Source: Alphaproteobacteria bacterium
GTDB taxonomy: Bacteria; Pseudomonadota; Alphaproteobacteria; Rhizobiales; Devosiaceae
Direction: 5' to 3'
Assembly: GCA_018818925.1 (NCBI GenBank)
Contig: JAHJQZ010000015.1
Coordinates: 19,664-83,663 of the forward strand
DNA length: 64,000 nt
How positions within the stretch are numbered: the stretch's first letter is position 1; the number at the start of each line of letters is the position of its first letter. The translations under genes and the position numbers were made by a program. Shown piece after piece: positions 47,012-57,860 of this stretch. The notes beneath the pieces are model-generated. The model did no database searches and had not been told where the DNA came from. It saw only the letters and a program-made list of their open reading frames with translations.

Positions 47012-47051
47012 ACCCCGGGAGCATGCTTTGCAGCAGAGGCCGACCCGGGGT
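47012..47051 (+). repeat. Right member of the 12-bp pair and adjoining hairpin
   Basis: ACCCCGGGAGCA (47012-47023) mirrors 46063-46074. ACCCCGGG (47012-47019) can also pair with CCCGGGGT (47044-47051) as a hairpin with a 24-base loop. It lies between the transposase stop and the HEPN gene. Confidence 0.55.
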
Positions 47052-47090
47052 ATACGATGCCTTATATAGCCGATTGCGCGTAAACAGCAA

Positions 47091-47732
47091 GTGAACGAAT
47101 TGCGAACGCCTCAGATTGATGCCTCTTTGGAGCTTACCATCTCTCGCCCTAGGCTGGATAAGTATCTGGCTCAAAACAACAATGACCTAGCTCTGGCAAT
47201 CACTGCCTATGAGCACAACACGCGCTTATGTGAAGCTTTTTATAGCCCGCTTCAGGGCCTTGAAATAGCACTCCGCAACACCATCCATGCTCAAATGAGA
47301 AATCAGTGGGGGCCTGATTGGATGACGAGCGGCGCTGTCCCTCTTAACGCGACATCTCAGCAAATGGTTGCCGAGGTTCTCGCAGAATTGCAGAAAACCA
47401 CTCAATGGCCAACGAACGATAGCATAGTGGCAGAGATGCGGTTTGCCTTTTGGGTAGGGTTGTTAGGACCCACTTACGATGGCGATGTCTGGCGCAGAGC
47501 CCTCAACAAAGGATTTCGTGCGTCCGGTGGGAAAAAGCGTGTTGTTGTCCACGGTCGAATGAACATGTTGCGCCGCTTCCGTAACAGGGTCGCTCACCAT
47601 GAGCCAATTTTTCAACATAACTTGCAGACGGTTCATGACGAAATCCTAGAGGCAATCGGCTGGATGTGCCCAGACACATCAAATTGGGTCGCGTTCAACA
47701 GCCGCGTTCCTGCTGTCCTGGCCAATATCTGA
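47091..47732 (+). CDS. Transposon passenger 4: HEPN/Abi-like protein
   Basis: A 213-residue alpha-helical protein of the Abi-like (abortive infection, HEPN) type. The N-terminal pattern (ISRPRLDKYLAQNNNDLALAITAYEHNTRL) and PLQGLEIALRNTIHAQM match that family, and the HEPN RNase motif R-x4-H is present at FRNRVAHHEP (Arg164, His169). It would cleave RNA in response to phage infection or act as a toxin. The start is GTG 47091, without a clear ribosome site. The TGA stop (47730-47732) runs into the right terminal repeat, so the gene fits the element to its last bases. Confidence 0.82.
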   Translation: MNELRTPQIDASLELTISRPRLDKYLAQNNNDLALAITAYEHNTRLCEAFYSPLQGLEIALRNTIHAQMRNQWGPDWMTSGAVPLNATSQQMVAEVLAELQKTTQWPTNDSIVAEMRFAFWVGLLGPTYDGDVWRRALNKGFRASGGKKRVVVHGRMNMLRRFRNRVAHHEPIFQHNLQTVHDEILEAIGWMCPDTSNWVAFNSRVPAVLANI

Positions 47733-47752
47733 TTTCAAACTGAGACACTACC
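47731..47752 (-). repeat. Right terminal inverted repeat of the transposon
   Basis: 22 bp ending ACTGAGACACTACC, complement of the left repeat except at its third outer base. The last base pair of the target duplication copy starts at 47753 (CAGCATTT). Confidence 0.9.
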
Positions 47753-47837
47753 CAGCATTTGTCACCAACTGGCAGTAGGCCTTCCCTAGGCAGAAGGTGG
47801 CGCGCCGCCTATGATGCAGAGCGCGCGACGGAGCCGC

Positions 47838-47869
47838 TTGACAGTGATTTCAATGTTCTGTCTATGTTC
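47838..47869 (+). promoter_or_regulatory. uvrA promoter with overlapping LexA (SOS) box
   Basis: A TTGACA -35 at 47838-47843 is followed, about 17-19 bp later, by a weak -10 (TATGTT region 47861-47868). GTTC at 47855-47858 and 47866-47869 with seven bases between is a consensus alphaproteobacterial LexA box that covers the -10, so LexA would block transcription. It lies 70 bp before the uvrA ATG. Confidence 0.82.
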
Positions 47870-47938
47870 TTGTTGACCTCGCGCTTCGCCCCGCGCGATT
47901 CCTGACCGAAAAATGACCTCAATCCGACTGGGCCGCCC

Positions 47939-50827
<2,889 letters not shown>

Positions 50828-50921
50828 TGACCGAAATGATACATCTGGCGGCCAAGCCGGAGAAAAGCCCGTTCACATGGCTGCCATGCCCCCTCCGACT
50901 GCCATGGCAGCGCCATGTTTG

Positions 50922-50958
50922 CCCCCGGTTTTCCGGGGGTTTCGCCCATTTGTGGGCG
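50922..50958 (+). terminator. Tandem hairpins after uvrA
   Basis: CCCCCGG-TTTT-CCGGGGG (50922-50939) followed by TTT, then a second hairpin CGCCCA-TTTG-TGGGCG (50943-50958). It is the probable transcript end of uvrA, 95 bp after its stop. Nearby CTGCCATG/CATGGCAG repeats add structure. Confidence 0.65.
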
Positions 50959-51072
50959 AACGGTGGCAATGCCATGCGCATGGCGCAGGGCACCTTTTCC
51001 GCTTCGCCCATAGCTTAGCCCGGGCAAATCATCCATCTGTGCGCTGTGCTTGGCAGGAACGGAGACATGCCA

Positions 51073-51225
51073 ATGTTTGTCAGACTCGTTTGGCAGGAAG
51101 ATCGCCACCACGAAGCCCCGGATATGTTCCGGGATCCCAATGGCCCGACGCATCGCGGGATCAACATCTTCCCCAGCGCCGGTGCCGACATGCGCAGCAT
51201 GACGCTTGGGCTATTCGACCGCTGA
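51073..51225 (+). CDS. Possible 50-residue small protein
   Basis: An open frame of 51 codons starting at ATG 51073, with GGAG 8 bp upstream, reading MFVRLVWQEDRHHEAPDMF at the start and ending ADMRSMTLGLFDR. The frame is open and the composition resembles real protein, but there is no recognised family. It could also be a remnant. The remaining part of 50828-51369 has the hairpins noted above and no other supported gene. Confidence 0.4.
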   Translation: MFVRLVWQEDRHHEAPDMFRDPNGPTHRGINIFPSAGADMRSMTLGLFDR

Positions 51226-51369
51226 GGCGGCCGATCCTGTCCCGCTCATACCGGATTAACCTTAATCCACCGAGCTACCCGCGAACTGCATAACTGACTT
51301 GACGAAAAACGCACTGCTCATCCGCCCCGGCCTGCACTAGATGAGGGGCGTAACTCAAGGAGACGAAAA

Positions 51370-51519
51370 ATGGGTATCCGCACTATCGTTCGCCGCTGGA
51401 ACGCCTACCAGCAGACCGTCCGTGAGCTCAACGCTCTCGACAACCGCTCGCTCGCCGACCTCGGCATCAAGCGCGGCGACATTCCGACCATCGCCCGCGA
51501 GTACGCTTCGCAGATCTAA
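51370..51519 (+). CDS. DUF1127 (YjiS-like) small protein, copy 1
   Basis: A 49-residue basic protein made of one DUF1127 domain. It has RRWNAYQQTVRELNALDNRSLADLG near residues 8-32 and the R-x-D-I-P-x-I-A end. In Agrobacterium and Rhodobacter, DUF1127 proteins bind RNA or affect stress and phosphate responses; the role here is unknown. GGAGACG lies just before ATG 51370. A second copy follows 63 bp downstream. Confidence 0.88.
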   Translation: MGIRTIVRRWNAYQQTVRELNALDNRSLADLGIKRGDIPTIAREYASQI

Positions 51520-51582
51520 AGCGTTGCGCCGCATTCACCGACCCGGTCCCGGACCGAACACTTGCACTTCAGGAATACCAAA

Positions 51583-51726
51583 ATGAACAAGATTCTTCGC
51601 CGTTGGAACGCCTACCACCAGACCGTCCGCGAACTGAATTCGCTGGACAACCGCGCCCTCGCCGATCTCGGCATCCAGCGTGCCGACATTCCGGCCATCG
51701 CCCGTGATCACGTCGCGCAACTCTAG
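51583..51726 (+). CDS. DUF1127 (YjiS-like) small protein, copy 2
   Basis: A 47-residue protein very similar to the preceding one (RRWNAYHQTVRELNSLDNRAL, then IQRADIPAIARDH), so the pair came from tandem duplication. ATG 51583 has AGGA 10 bp before it. A terminator follows at 51841. It probably shares a transcript with copy 1. Confidence 0.88.
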   Translation: MNKILRRWNAYHQTVRELNSLDNRALADLGIQRADIPAIARDHVAQL

Positions 51727-51840
51727 CGCGCGACGTTGATCCCATGCGGATGCATGCCGTACCGGCGCGGTCGGCAAATTGCCTGACCGAAGCGCCCAGA
51801 AAACCACGTCGGACCTGTCCGGCGCCTCCAAAGCCTAGAA

Positions 51841-51871
51841 ACACCCGCTTCCCTCTGGACGCGGGTGTTTT
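51841..51871 (+). terminator. Rho-independent terminator of the DUF1127 pair
   Basis: ACACCCGC (51841-51848), 12-base loop, GCGGGTGT (51861-51868), then TTTT. It is convergent with the GST gene, whose stop is 44 bp further on. Confidence 0.85.
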
Positions 51872-51914
51872 GCTCTAGGGCCCGTCATCTTCCGGCACTT
51901 CGGGCCGGGCACCG

Positions 51915-52559
51915 CTAGTCCCTGGCCATCATGGCGGAAAAATCGATTTCGATGCCGGTGACGAAGGCCGGACGCGTCCTCAGACGCGCATGCCAGGCAT
52001 CGACATTGGGCATGTCGATGCGCTCGACATCGAGCCGCGACCAGCGGTAGAGCACTGCACCGCACAGGATGTCGGCATAGGTCAGCCCCTTGCCGCACAG
52101 AAAATCCCGGCCGGCCAGCGCACCGTCGAGCAAGGCGAAGCCCTTATTCACCGCCTCGTTGCCGCGCCGGATCGCCTCCATGTCGCGCCGCGATGGCGGC
52201 GTCAGCACCAAGGCCAGGTAGACGCCGAGCCAGGTGGGCTGGAATGTGGTATTGTACCAGTCGGCCCACTGATCGCATTGCGCCCGCTGGCGCGGCAGCT
52301 CCGGCCAAAGCGTGCCGGCGCCGTACTGGGCCGCGAGATAGCGCACGATGGCGCTCGATTCCCACACCGACAGATCGCCGTCCTGCAGCACCGGAATGAG
52401 CCGGTTCGGGTTCATCGCGGCAAAGTCCGGACTGTCGAGCCCGCCGAAGTCGCCGCCGACATCCTTGCGCTCGTAGTCGAGCCCCAGTTCCGCGAGCGTC
52501 CATATGACCTTTTGCACATTGACCGAAGTGTTGCGGCCCCAAAGGATCAGTTTGTGCAT
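51915..52559 (-). CDS. Glutathione S-transferase family protein
   Basis: A 214-residue two-domain GST. The thioredoxin-like N-terminal domain (1-80) has the substrate-binding NRLIPVLQDGDLSVWESSAIVRYLA, with the conserved Pro and Glu-Ser pair for glutathione. The helical C-terminal domain includes the N-capping motif LTYADILCG (near residue 160). It should conjugate glutathione to electrophiles in the cytoplasm. It diverges from trmFO with a short spacer (59 bp). Confidence 0.92.
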   Translation of the reverse strand: MHKLILWGRNTSVNVQKVIWTLAELGLDYERKDVGGDFGGLDSPDFAAMNPNRLIPVLQDGDLSVWESSAIVRYLAAQYGAGTLWPELPRQRAQCDQWADWYNTTFQPTWLGVYLALVLTPPSRRDMEAIRRGNEAVNKGFALLDGALAGRDFLCGKGLTYADILCGAVLYRWSRLDVERIDMPNVDAWHARLRTRPAFVTGIEIDFSAMMARD

Positions 52560-52618
52560 AGGCTGGTCTCCTTGTTTGCCCGATTGCGCTGGATAATAGC
52601 AGTTGCTATCAGCCGCGC

Positions 52619-54007
52619 ATGACAGATGTCCCGCTTTCTCCCCTGCATGTCATCGGCGGCGGCCTCGCCGGGTCGGAGGCCGCCTGGCAGGCTGCCGAGC
52701 GCGGCGTGCCGGTGATCCTGCATGAAATGCGCCCGGAAAAATCCTCGCCCGCCCATGTCACCGACGGGCTGGCGGAGCTGGTTTGCTCCAACAGCTTCCG
52801 TTCGGACGACAGGGAGCGCAATGCCGTCGGCCTGCTGCATGAGGAATTGCGCCGCGCCGGCTCGCTGATCATGCGGATGGCCGACAAACACGCCTTGCCC
52901 GCCGGCGGCGCGCTGGCCGTCGACCGCAACGGCTTTTCCGAGGCTGTCACGCAGGCCATCGCGGCACATCCGCTGATCACGCTGGAGCGCGGCGAAGTGG
53001 CCGGCCTGCCACCGGCCGACTGGGGCGATGTCGTTATCGCCACCGGTCCGCTAACCTCGGAACCCCTTGCCAAAGCCATCCAGCAGGTCACCGGCGAGGA
53101 GGCGCTGGCCTTTTTCGATGCCATCGCGCCGATCGTTCACGCCGACAGCATCGACCGGGACGTGGTCTGGGCCCAGTCGCGCTACGACAAGCCCGGTCCC
53201 TCGGGCACCGGCGCCGACTACCTCAACTGTCCGATGGACGAGGCCCAGTATGCCCGCTTCGTCGATGCCCTTCTGGAGGCCGAAAAGCACGAGTTCCACC
53301 AATGGGAAAACGTGCCCTATTTCGATGGCTGCCTGCCCATAGAGGAAATGGCGTCGCGCGGCCGCGAGACGCTGAGATTCGGACCGATGAAGCCGGTCGG
53401 GCTGACCAATCCGCGTCGCCCCGATACGCCGCCCTATGCCGTGGTGCAATTGCGCCAGGACAACGCCCTTGGCACGCTGTGGAACATGGTCGGCTTCCAG
53501 ACCAAGATGAAATATCGCGGCCAGACCGAGATTTTCCGGCTCATTCCGGGCCTCGAACAGGCCGAATTCGCCCGACTCGGCGGGCTGCACCACAACACTT
53601 TTCTAAATTCACCGAAAGTGTTGCGACCTAATCTTAAACTGAAAGCCGAGCCGCGCCTGCGCTTTGCCGGCCAGATCACCGGCGTCGAGGGCTATGTCGA
53701 GTCGACGGCTATCGGCCTTTTGGCCGGGCGCTTTGCCGCCGATGAGCGTCTTTGCAGGGAAATCGTGCCGCCGCCGGTCGAAACGGCGCTCGGCGCCCTG
53801 ATCGGCCACATCACCGGCGGCCATCTCGGCGACGACAGCGTGAAATTGCGCAGCTTCCAGCCGATGAACGTCAATTTCGGCCTGTTCCCGCCGGTGACCC
53901 TGACCAAGCCCGAGGGTGTCAAGCGCTGGCGCGGCAAGGACAAGGCGGACCCCAAGAAGATGGCGATCACCGCGAGGGCCCTCGCCGCGCTCGCGGATTG
54001 GGTTTAG
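52619..54007 (+). CDS. trmFO: Methylenetetrahydrofolate-tRNA (uracil-5-)-methyltransferase TrmFO
   Basis: A 462-residue flavoenzyme that makes ribothymidine-54 in tRNA with methylene-tetrahydrofolate and FADH2. The FAD motif is [15 protein letters not shown] (residues 10-24), with the family-specific [11 protein letters not shown] (near 54, catalytic Cys region) and [17 protein letters not shown] (near 245). C-terminal [15 protein letters not shown] and [11 protein letters not shown] are also standard. Third tRNA-modification gene of the window beside tgt and queA. Confidence 0.95.
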   Translation: MTDVPLSPLHVIGGGLAGSEAAWQAAERGVPVILHEMRPEKSSPAHVTDGLAELVCSNSFRSDDRERNAVGLLHEELRRAGSLIMRMADKHALPAGGALAVDRNGFSEAVTQAIAAHPLITLERGEVAGLPPADWGDVVIATGPLTSEPLAKAIQQVTGEEALAFFDAIAPIVHADSIDRDVVWAQSRYDKPGPSGTGADYLNCPMDEAQYARFVDALLEAEKHEFHQWENVPYFDGCLPIEEMASRGRETLRFGPMKPVGLTNPRRPDTPPYAVVQLRQDNALGTLWNMVGFQTKMKYRGQTEIFRLIPGLEQAEFARLGGLHHNTFLNSPKVLRPNLKLKAEPRLRFAGQITGVEGYVESTAIGLLAGRFAADERLCREIVPPPVETALGALIGHITGGHLGDDSVKLRSFQPMNVNFGLFPPVTLTKPEGVKRWRGKDKADPKKMAITARALAALADWV

Positions 54008-54046
54008 GCGTCAAAATCGTTACGGCGACAATTGCCCGAGTGGCGC

Positions 54047-54397
54047 TCAGGCCGGGTTGGACCCGCCGGGATCATCCTTGCCCTTGTCGCTGGCAGCGTC
54101 GTCGGCCTTGTTCGGTTCCTCGCGCACCACTTCGAGGCGGACGCGCACCAGCAAGCCGGCCAGTGCCCCGAGAATGGCGAGCCAGGGCGCGGTCAGAACC
54201 ACCACGCCGCCAATGACGGCGCTGGCAGTCAGCGGCACTTCCAGCATGATGTCGTCGTTTTCCGAGCGCACGCGCACCTTGCGCACATTGCCCTCGGCGA
54301 TCAGCTTGGTCACCTCGTCGACGAGTTTATGGCCGGCAACCTCGACCTCTTCGGTGAAGGTCTGCCAAGAATCCTTCTTGTCGTGTCCGTCGTTCAT
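54047..54397 (-). CDS. DUF4342 domain protein
   Basis: A 116-residue protein. A helical N-terminal part (residues 8-50: TFTEEVEVAGHKLVDEVTKLIAEGNVRKVRV) is typical for DUF4342, followed by a hydrophobic stretch (about 56-86) that may be one or two membrane helices, and an acidic Asp/Lys tail. The function is unknown. GGAG precedes ATG 54397. It converges with trmFO with a 39-bp gap. Confidence 0.75.
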   Translation of the reverse strand: MNDGHDKKDSWQTFTEEVEVAGHKLVDEVTKLIAEGNVRKVRVRSENDDIMLEVPLTASAVIGGVVVLTAPWLAILGALAGLLVRVRLEVVREEPNKADDAASDKGKDDPGGSNPA

Positions 54398-54564
54398 TTC
54401 GCATCTCCTGGATCGGATGCGGCCGTCACCTCCGGCCGCCTGGGTCTGTCCAATAGGTGGTATCGACAATCCGACATCGCAAGAACGTGAGCCGACAAGA
54501 CCGCGCAAACCTTGTTCCCCCGAGTGTTGCCGGTCATCATGCCGGCCCCGACGGGAGGCACATA

Positions 54565-55005
54565 TTGGCCACCGATCAAAAGACCGGGCCGAAATCGGTA
54601 TTGCCAGCCGACCACGTCGCCGCGCTCGGCGACGACATCCGCCGGTGCGACGCCGAGCGGCTCCTGGCGCTGTTCGGCGCATTGACCGGCGCAAGGCCGC
54701 GCATGTGGGGGCCGACCATGATCGGTTTCGGATCCTACCAGTATCGCCTTGCCAGCGGTCGCCAGGGCGACACCTTCGTCATAGGCTTCGCGCCGCGAAA
54801 GGCCGAGATGGTGATCTACCTGATGGGCCACATTTCCAACGAACCCGGCTTTGCCGCGCTGCTTCAAAGGCTCGGACCGCATCGCATGGGCAAGTCCTGC
54901 CTTTATCTTCGCAATCTCGACAGGATCGACATGAACGTGCTCGAGGAACTCGCCCGGCGCTCGATCGCGGCGCTCAGGGCCAGATACGACGTGTCCGTGC
55001 AGTGA
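54565..55005 (+). CDS. DUF1801 family protein
   Basis: A 146-residue soluble protein of the DUF1801 (YdhG-like) type. GPTMIGFGSYQYRLASGRQGD and VIGFAPRKAEMVIYLMG are characteristic. The C-terminal KSCLYLRNLDRIDMNVLEELARRS completes the fold. TTG 54565 is taken as start since GGGAGG lies 6 bp before it; an upstream GTG (54457) would extend it over a region with poor coding character. The role is unknown, though the fold is related to iron-chaperone-like proteins. Confidence 0.85.
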   Translation: MATDQKTGPKSVLPADHVAALGDDIRRCDAERLLALFGALTGARPRMWGPTMIGFGSYQYRLASGRQGDTFVIGFAPRKAEMVIYLMGHISNEPGFAALLQRLGPHRMGKSCLYLRNLDRIDMNVLEELARRSIAALRARYDVSVQ

Positions 55006-55016
55006 AACGGGCAAAA

Positions 55017-55052
55017 GCCGCAGCACCTTGGGGGAAGATGCTGCGGCCGTTT
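55017..55052 (+). terminator. Hairpin after the DUF1801 gene
   Basis: GCCGCAGCA (55017-55025) pairs with TGCTGCGGC (55039-55047), followed by CGTTT. It is a likely terminator. In 55053-55388 beyond it I see no supported gene; this stretch precedes the AMP nucleosidase start. Confidence 0.65.
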
Positions 55053-55388
55053 CTGCCGGCGGGCGAGTTGAGGGCGAACTCGTGATCGACCGGCGCCGAA
55101 CCGTCCGTCGCGGCCTGGGCAAGGGCCTGTTGCAACGAACGTATGAATTCCAGATAGGTCCCGAGAATGGCCGCACAAGGGCAGTCACTCAAAGGTGATC
55201 GAACCGCCCGCATGCGCAGCGGCATCGCGCCGACCCAGGCGGGAACGGCAAAAGCCGCGGCTTCCGGCTCGGCCCCGTTGCACTTTGCCGCAGAAGCTGG
55301 CAAGCCAATGCACCGCGTTGTCCCGAGCGGTCGCGCCCGGAACCAGAGCCGTCCGAAGCGCCGCCATTCCGCGCCAGAGAGTGCCGAC

Positions 55389-56864
55389 ATGTACACCATC
55401 GCCCACGAGCCGCTGCCGACACGCCGCTTCGACACGCCCGAGACCGCATGGGCCTATGTGGCCGAAATCTACCAACGCAACACCAATATCATTCGCGAGC
55501 ATCTGTTCGGCCTGATACGGGGTGACGTGCCGATTGCCCGCGTCCGCGCCTGCTACCCCGGGGTCCAGGTGGAATCGAAAAGCTTCCAGCGCATCGACTC
55601 GCACCTGCCTTACGGGTTCCTGCATAGCCCCGGACTTTACAGGACGACGCTGACCGCGCCGCACCTGTTCAGGAACTACCTCATCAAGCAGTTCGGACTG
55701 ATCCTAAAGCACTATGATACCGAGATCGAAATCGGCGAGAGCGACACCCCGATTCCGCTGCATTTCGCCTTCCATCCGAGCGAGCGCATCGACGGCGAGG
55801 CCATCGATGCTCTCGGCGTGCCACTGAGGGACATCTTCGATGTGCCCGACCTCACCCACACCGACGACGAGATCGCCAATGGAACGCTGATCCCGGGCGC
55901 CGGCGGCCCCTATCCGCTATCGGTGTTCACCGCCCCGCGCACCGACTATTCGCTCTACCGGCTGAGCCACTATACCGCCACCGAGCCCGAGCACTTCCAG
56001 AACTTCGTGATCTTCACCAACTACCAGTTCTACATGGAAGAATTCTGCCGGCTCTCCGAGCAGTACATGGACGAGGGCCATCCCGACTATTCCCACTTCG
56101 TCGGGCCGGGCAACGTGATCAAGAAGAATGCCCGCCTCGGCGGCGGCACCGAGGGCGACCCACCCCCACGCGATCCGCAGATGCCGGCCTATCACCTTGT
56201 CGCCGACGACAGTCGCGGCATCACCATGGTCAATATCGGCGTCGGCCCGTCCAATGCCAAGACCATCACCGACCACATCGCCGTCCTCAGACCCCATGCC
56301 TGGGTCATGGTCGGTCATTGCGCCGGCTTGAGGAATTCGCAGGAACTCGGCGACTATGTTCTCGCCCATGCCTATGTCCGCGAGGACCATGTGCTCGACG
56401 CCGACCTGCCGCTTTCCGTGCCCATTCCGGCCCTCGCCGAAATCCAGGTGGCGCTCGAGCAGGCGGTGGCGGCCGTCACCGGGCTGCAGGGCGTCGAGGT
56501 CAAGCGCGTCATGCGCACCGGCACCGTCGCCACCTTCGACAATCGCAACTGGGAATTGCGGGACATGAACGAGATCACCCAGCGGTTGAGCCAGTCGCGC
56601 GCCGTCGCCCTCGACATGGAATCGGCGACCATCGCCGCCAACGGCTTCAGGTTCCGCGTGCCCTACGGCACCCTGCTCTGCGTTTCCGACAAGCCGCTGC
56701 ACGGTGAGATCAAGCTGCCCGGCATGGCCTCCGAGTTCTACCGTACCCAGGTCAACCGGCACCTCCTGATCGGCATAAAGGCCATGGAAATTTTGCGGAA
56801 CCAGCCGCCCGAGCGCCTGCATTCCCGCAAGCTCAGGAGCTTCGCCGAGACGGCGTTCCAGTAG
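55389..56864 (+). CDS. amn: AMP nucleosidase
   Basis: A 491-residue enzyme hydrolysing AMP to adenine and ribose-5-phosphate. The N-terminal Amn domain covers about 1-185. The C-terminal nucleoside-phosphorylase-like domain has VNIGVGPSNAKTITDHIAVLRPHAWVMVGHCAGLR (near 285-320) and VALDMESATIAANG (near 415), which carries the catalytic Glu/Met region of the PNP fold. ATG 55389 gives the family length and N-terminus (MYTIAHEPLPTRRF). It probably balances adenine nucleotides; transcription is monocistronic. Confidence 0.94.
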   Translation: MYTIAHEPLPTRRFDTPETAWAYVAEIYQRNTNIIREHLFGLIRGDVPIARVRACYPGVQVESKSFQRIDSHLPYGFLHSPGLYRTTLTAPHLFRNYLIKQFGLILKHYDTEIEIGESDTPIPLHFAFHPSERIDGEAIDALGVPLRDIFDVPDLTHTDDEIANGTLIPGAGGPYPLSVFTAPRTDYSLYRLSHYTATEPEHFQNFVIFTNYQFYMEEFCRLSEQYMDEGHPDYSHFVGPGNVIKKNARLGGGTEGDPPPRDPQMPAYHLVADDSRGITMVNIGVGPSNAKTITDHIAVLRPHAWVMVGHCAGLRNSQELGDYVLAHAYVREDHVLDADLPLSVPIPALAEIQVALEQAVAAVTGLQGVEVKRVMRTGTVATFDNRNWELRDMNEITQRLSQSRAVALDMESATIAANGFRFRVPYGTLLCVSDKPLHGEIKLPGMASEFYRTQVNRHLLIGIKAMEILRNQPPERLHSRKLRSFAETAFQ

Positions 56865-57037
56865 CGACACCCACCGCTTGCCTGCCGACACAGCCGCGCG
56901 GAGGCTTTTGCGCGCCCCTGAGACAAAACGCGCCACTTGCATTGCCATTTGCGATGCCGATGTCCTGACGGACGGCCACCGTCACGGCCGATCGGTTCCG
57001 TGCGTTTGTCCGGTTTCGCCAAAAAGGATGGATGGCC

Positions 57038-57739
57038 ATGTCCGACGACACCAAGCCCCGGCTTTCGCGCCGGCGCGTTCTCAAATGGTCCGGCTTGACG
57101 CTCGCGGCCCTTGCCGCCGGCGGCATCGGCTGGCAGTTCCGCCCGGTTGTCGAGGCGCAATTCCCCGAAATCGCTCTTTCGGATGCCGAACCCGGCAGGC
57201 TGAAACTCCTGATCGTTTATGGCTCGAAGCTGGGCAGCACCGGCGAACAGGCGGTCTGGATGGGTGAAACGGCAGCGATGGCCGGATTTGCCGTTCAGGT
57301 CGCGCGCGCCGAGAATGCCCCGCCCGCCGACGCATTCGACGCCGTCATCGTTGGCAGCGCCATTCGCTCGAGCAAATGGCTGCCCGAAGTGATCGACTGG
57401 GTCGCCGTCAATCGCGATGCGCTCGCGGCAAAACCGGCTGCGCTGTTCGAGGCCTGCATGACCGTTGCCGGCATCATCGAAAGCACGCCCGACCATCGGC
57501 TCGGCCCCGCTCACCTCGCAAGTCTTGCCGAGCATCTTGCCGGCGTCCATGCCGCCGCTCCAGCTCTTAAATCGGCGCCCGCCGCCTTTCTCCCCGGCTG
57601 TCTCGACTACGAGAAGATGTCGCCGATGCTGCGCGTCGGCTTTCCCATCGCCACCGGCAGGCTGAGTTCGGGCGATTTTCGCGACAAGGACATGGTGCGC
57701 GGCTTCACCGAGAGCGCCATCGCCGGCTTCGCCGCATAG
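57038..57739 (+). CDS. Tat-exported flavodoxin-domain protein
   Basis: A 233-residue protein with a consensus twin-arginine signal (S10-R-R-R-V-L-K, hydrophobic helix to about residue 35). The rest is a flavodoxin/HemG-like domain. LLIVYGSKLGSTGEQAVWMG (near 57) is the FMN phosphate loop region and DAVIVGSAIRSSKWLPEVIDWV (near 103) is the second loop. Cytoplasmic relatives include protoporphyrinogen oxidase HemG; an exported form suggests a periplasmic electron-transfer role. The second of two ATGs (57032, 57038) has better AGGA spacing. Confidence 0.8.
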   Translation: MSDDTKPRLSRRRVLKWSGLTLAALAAGGIGWQFRPVVEAQFPEIALSDAEPGRLKLLIVYGSKLGSTGEQAVWMGETAAMAGFAVQVARAENAPPADAFDAVIVGSAIRSSKWLPEVIDWVAVNRDALAAKPAALFEACMTVAGIIESTPDHRLGPAHLASLAEHLAGVHAAAPALKSAPAAFLPGCLDYEKMSPMLRVGFPIATGRLSSGDFRDKDMVRGFTESAIAGFAA

Positions 57740-57740
57740 G

Positions 57741-57845
57741 GCATGTTGCGTTTTGATCGCATCAAAACGCATGACCTAAGTCTTTGAGTGGTCGCAAGTT
57801 CGACCCGGAAAAGTGGTAGCCACTTTTCGAGGAACATGCTCCAAG
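57741..57845. repeat. Dispersed palindromic repeat, family B, copy near 57.8 kb
   Basis: Two perfect hairpins: GCGTTTTGAT (57748-57757) with ATCAAAACGC (57761-57770), and AAAAGTGG (57809-57816) with CCACTTTT (57820-57827). The second is the same hairpin as at 30107-30125 with another loop. It lies between convergent genes, so it may end both transcripts. Confidence 0.7.
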
Positions 57846-57860
57846 CGCGCCGCCACCCTG

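Larger units (their letters stand above)
44266..47752 (+). mobile_element. Complete 3.49-kb transposon with passenger genes, in the ssb-uvrA interval
   Basis: The left end (44266-44287) and right end (47731-47752) are 22-bp inverted repeats that differ only at the third base (GGC versus GGT), with common core AGTGTCTCAGTTTGAAATC. An exact 8-bp direct repeat CAGCATTT lies directly outside both ends (44258-44265 and 47753-47760), so this is a completed insertion. Five genes lie inside: a membrane protein, a KGG-motif protein, HTH-P63C, an IS1-like DDE transposase and a HEPN/Abi-like protein. The interior is lower in GC than the chromosome. Target duplications of about 8-9 bp fit IS1/IS1595-type transposition. 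The element seems intact. Confidence 0.88.

Noticed and set aside
46063..47023. A separate 0.96-kb IS nested in the element
   Set aside because: The 12-bp inverted pair has no flanking target duplication; the outer 22-bp ends do, so the larger unit is favoured.
55093..55388. A short minus-strand frame before amn (with LEFIRSLQQALAQ)
   Set aside because: No start codon with a ribosome site, and the region precedes amn in the other orientation; coding evidence is too weak.
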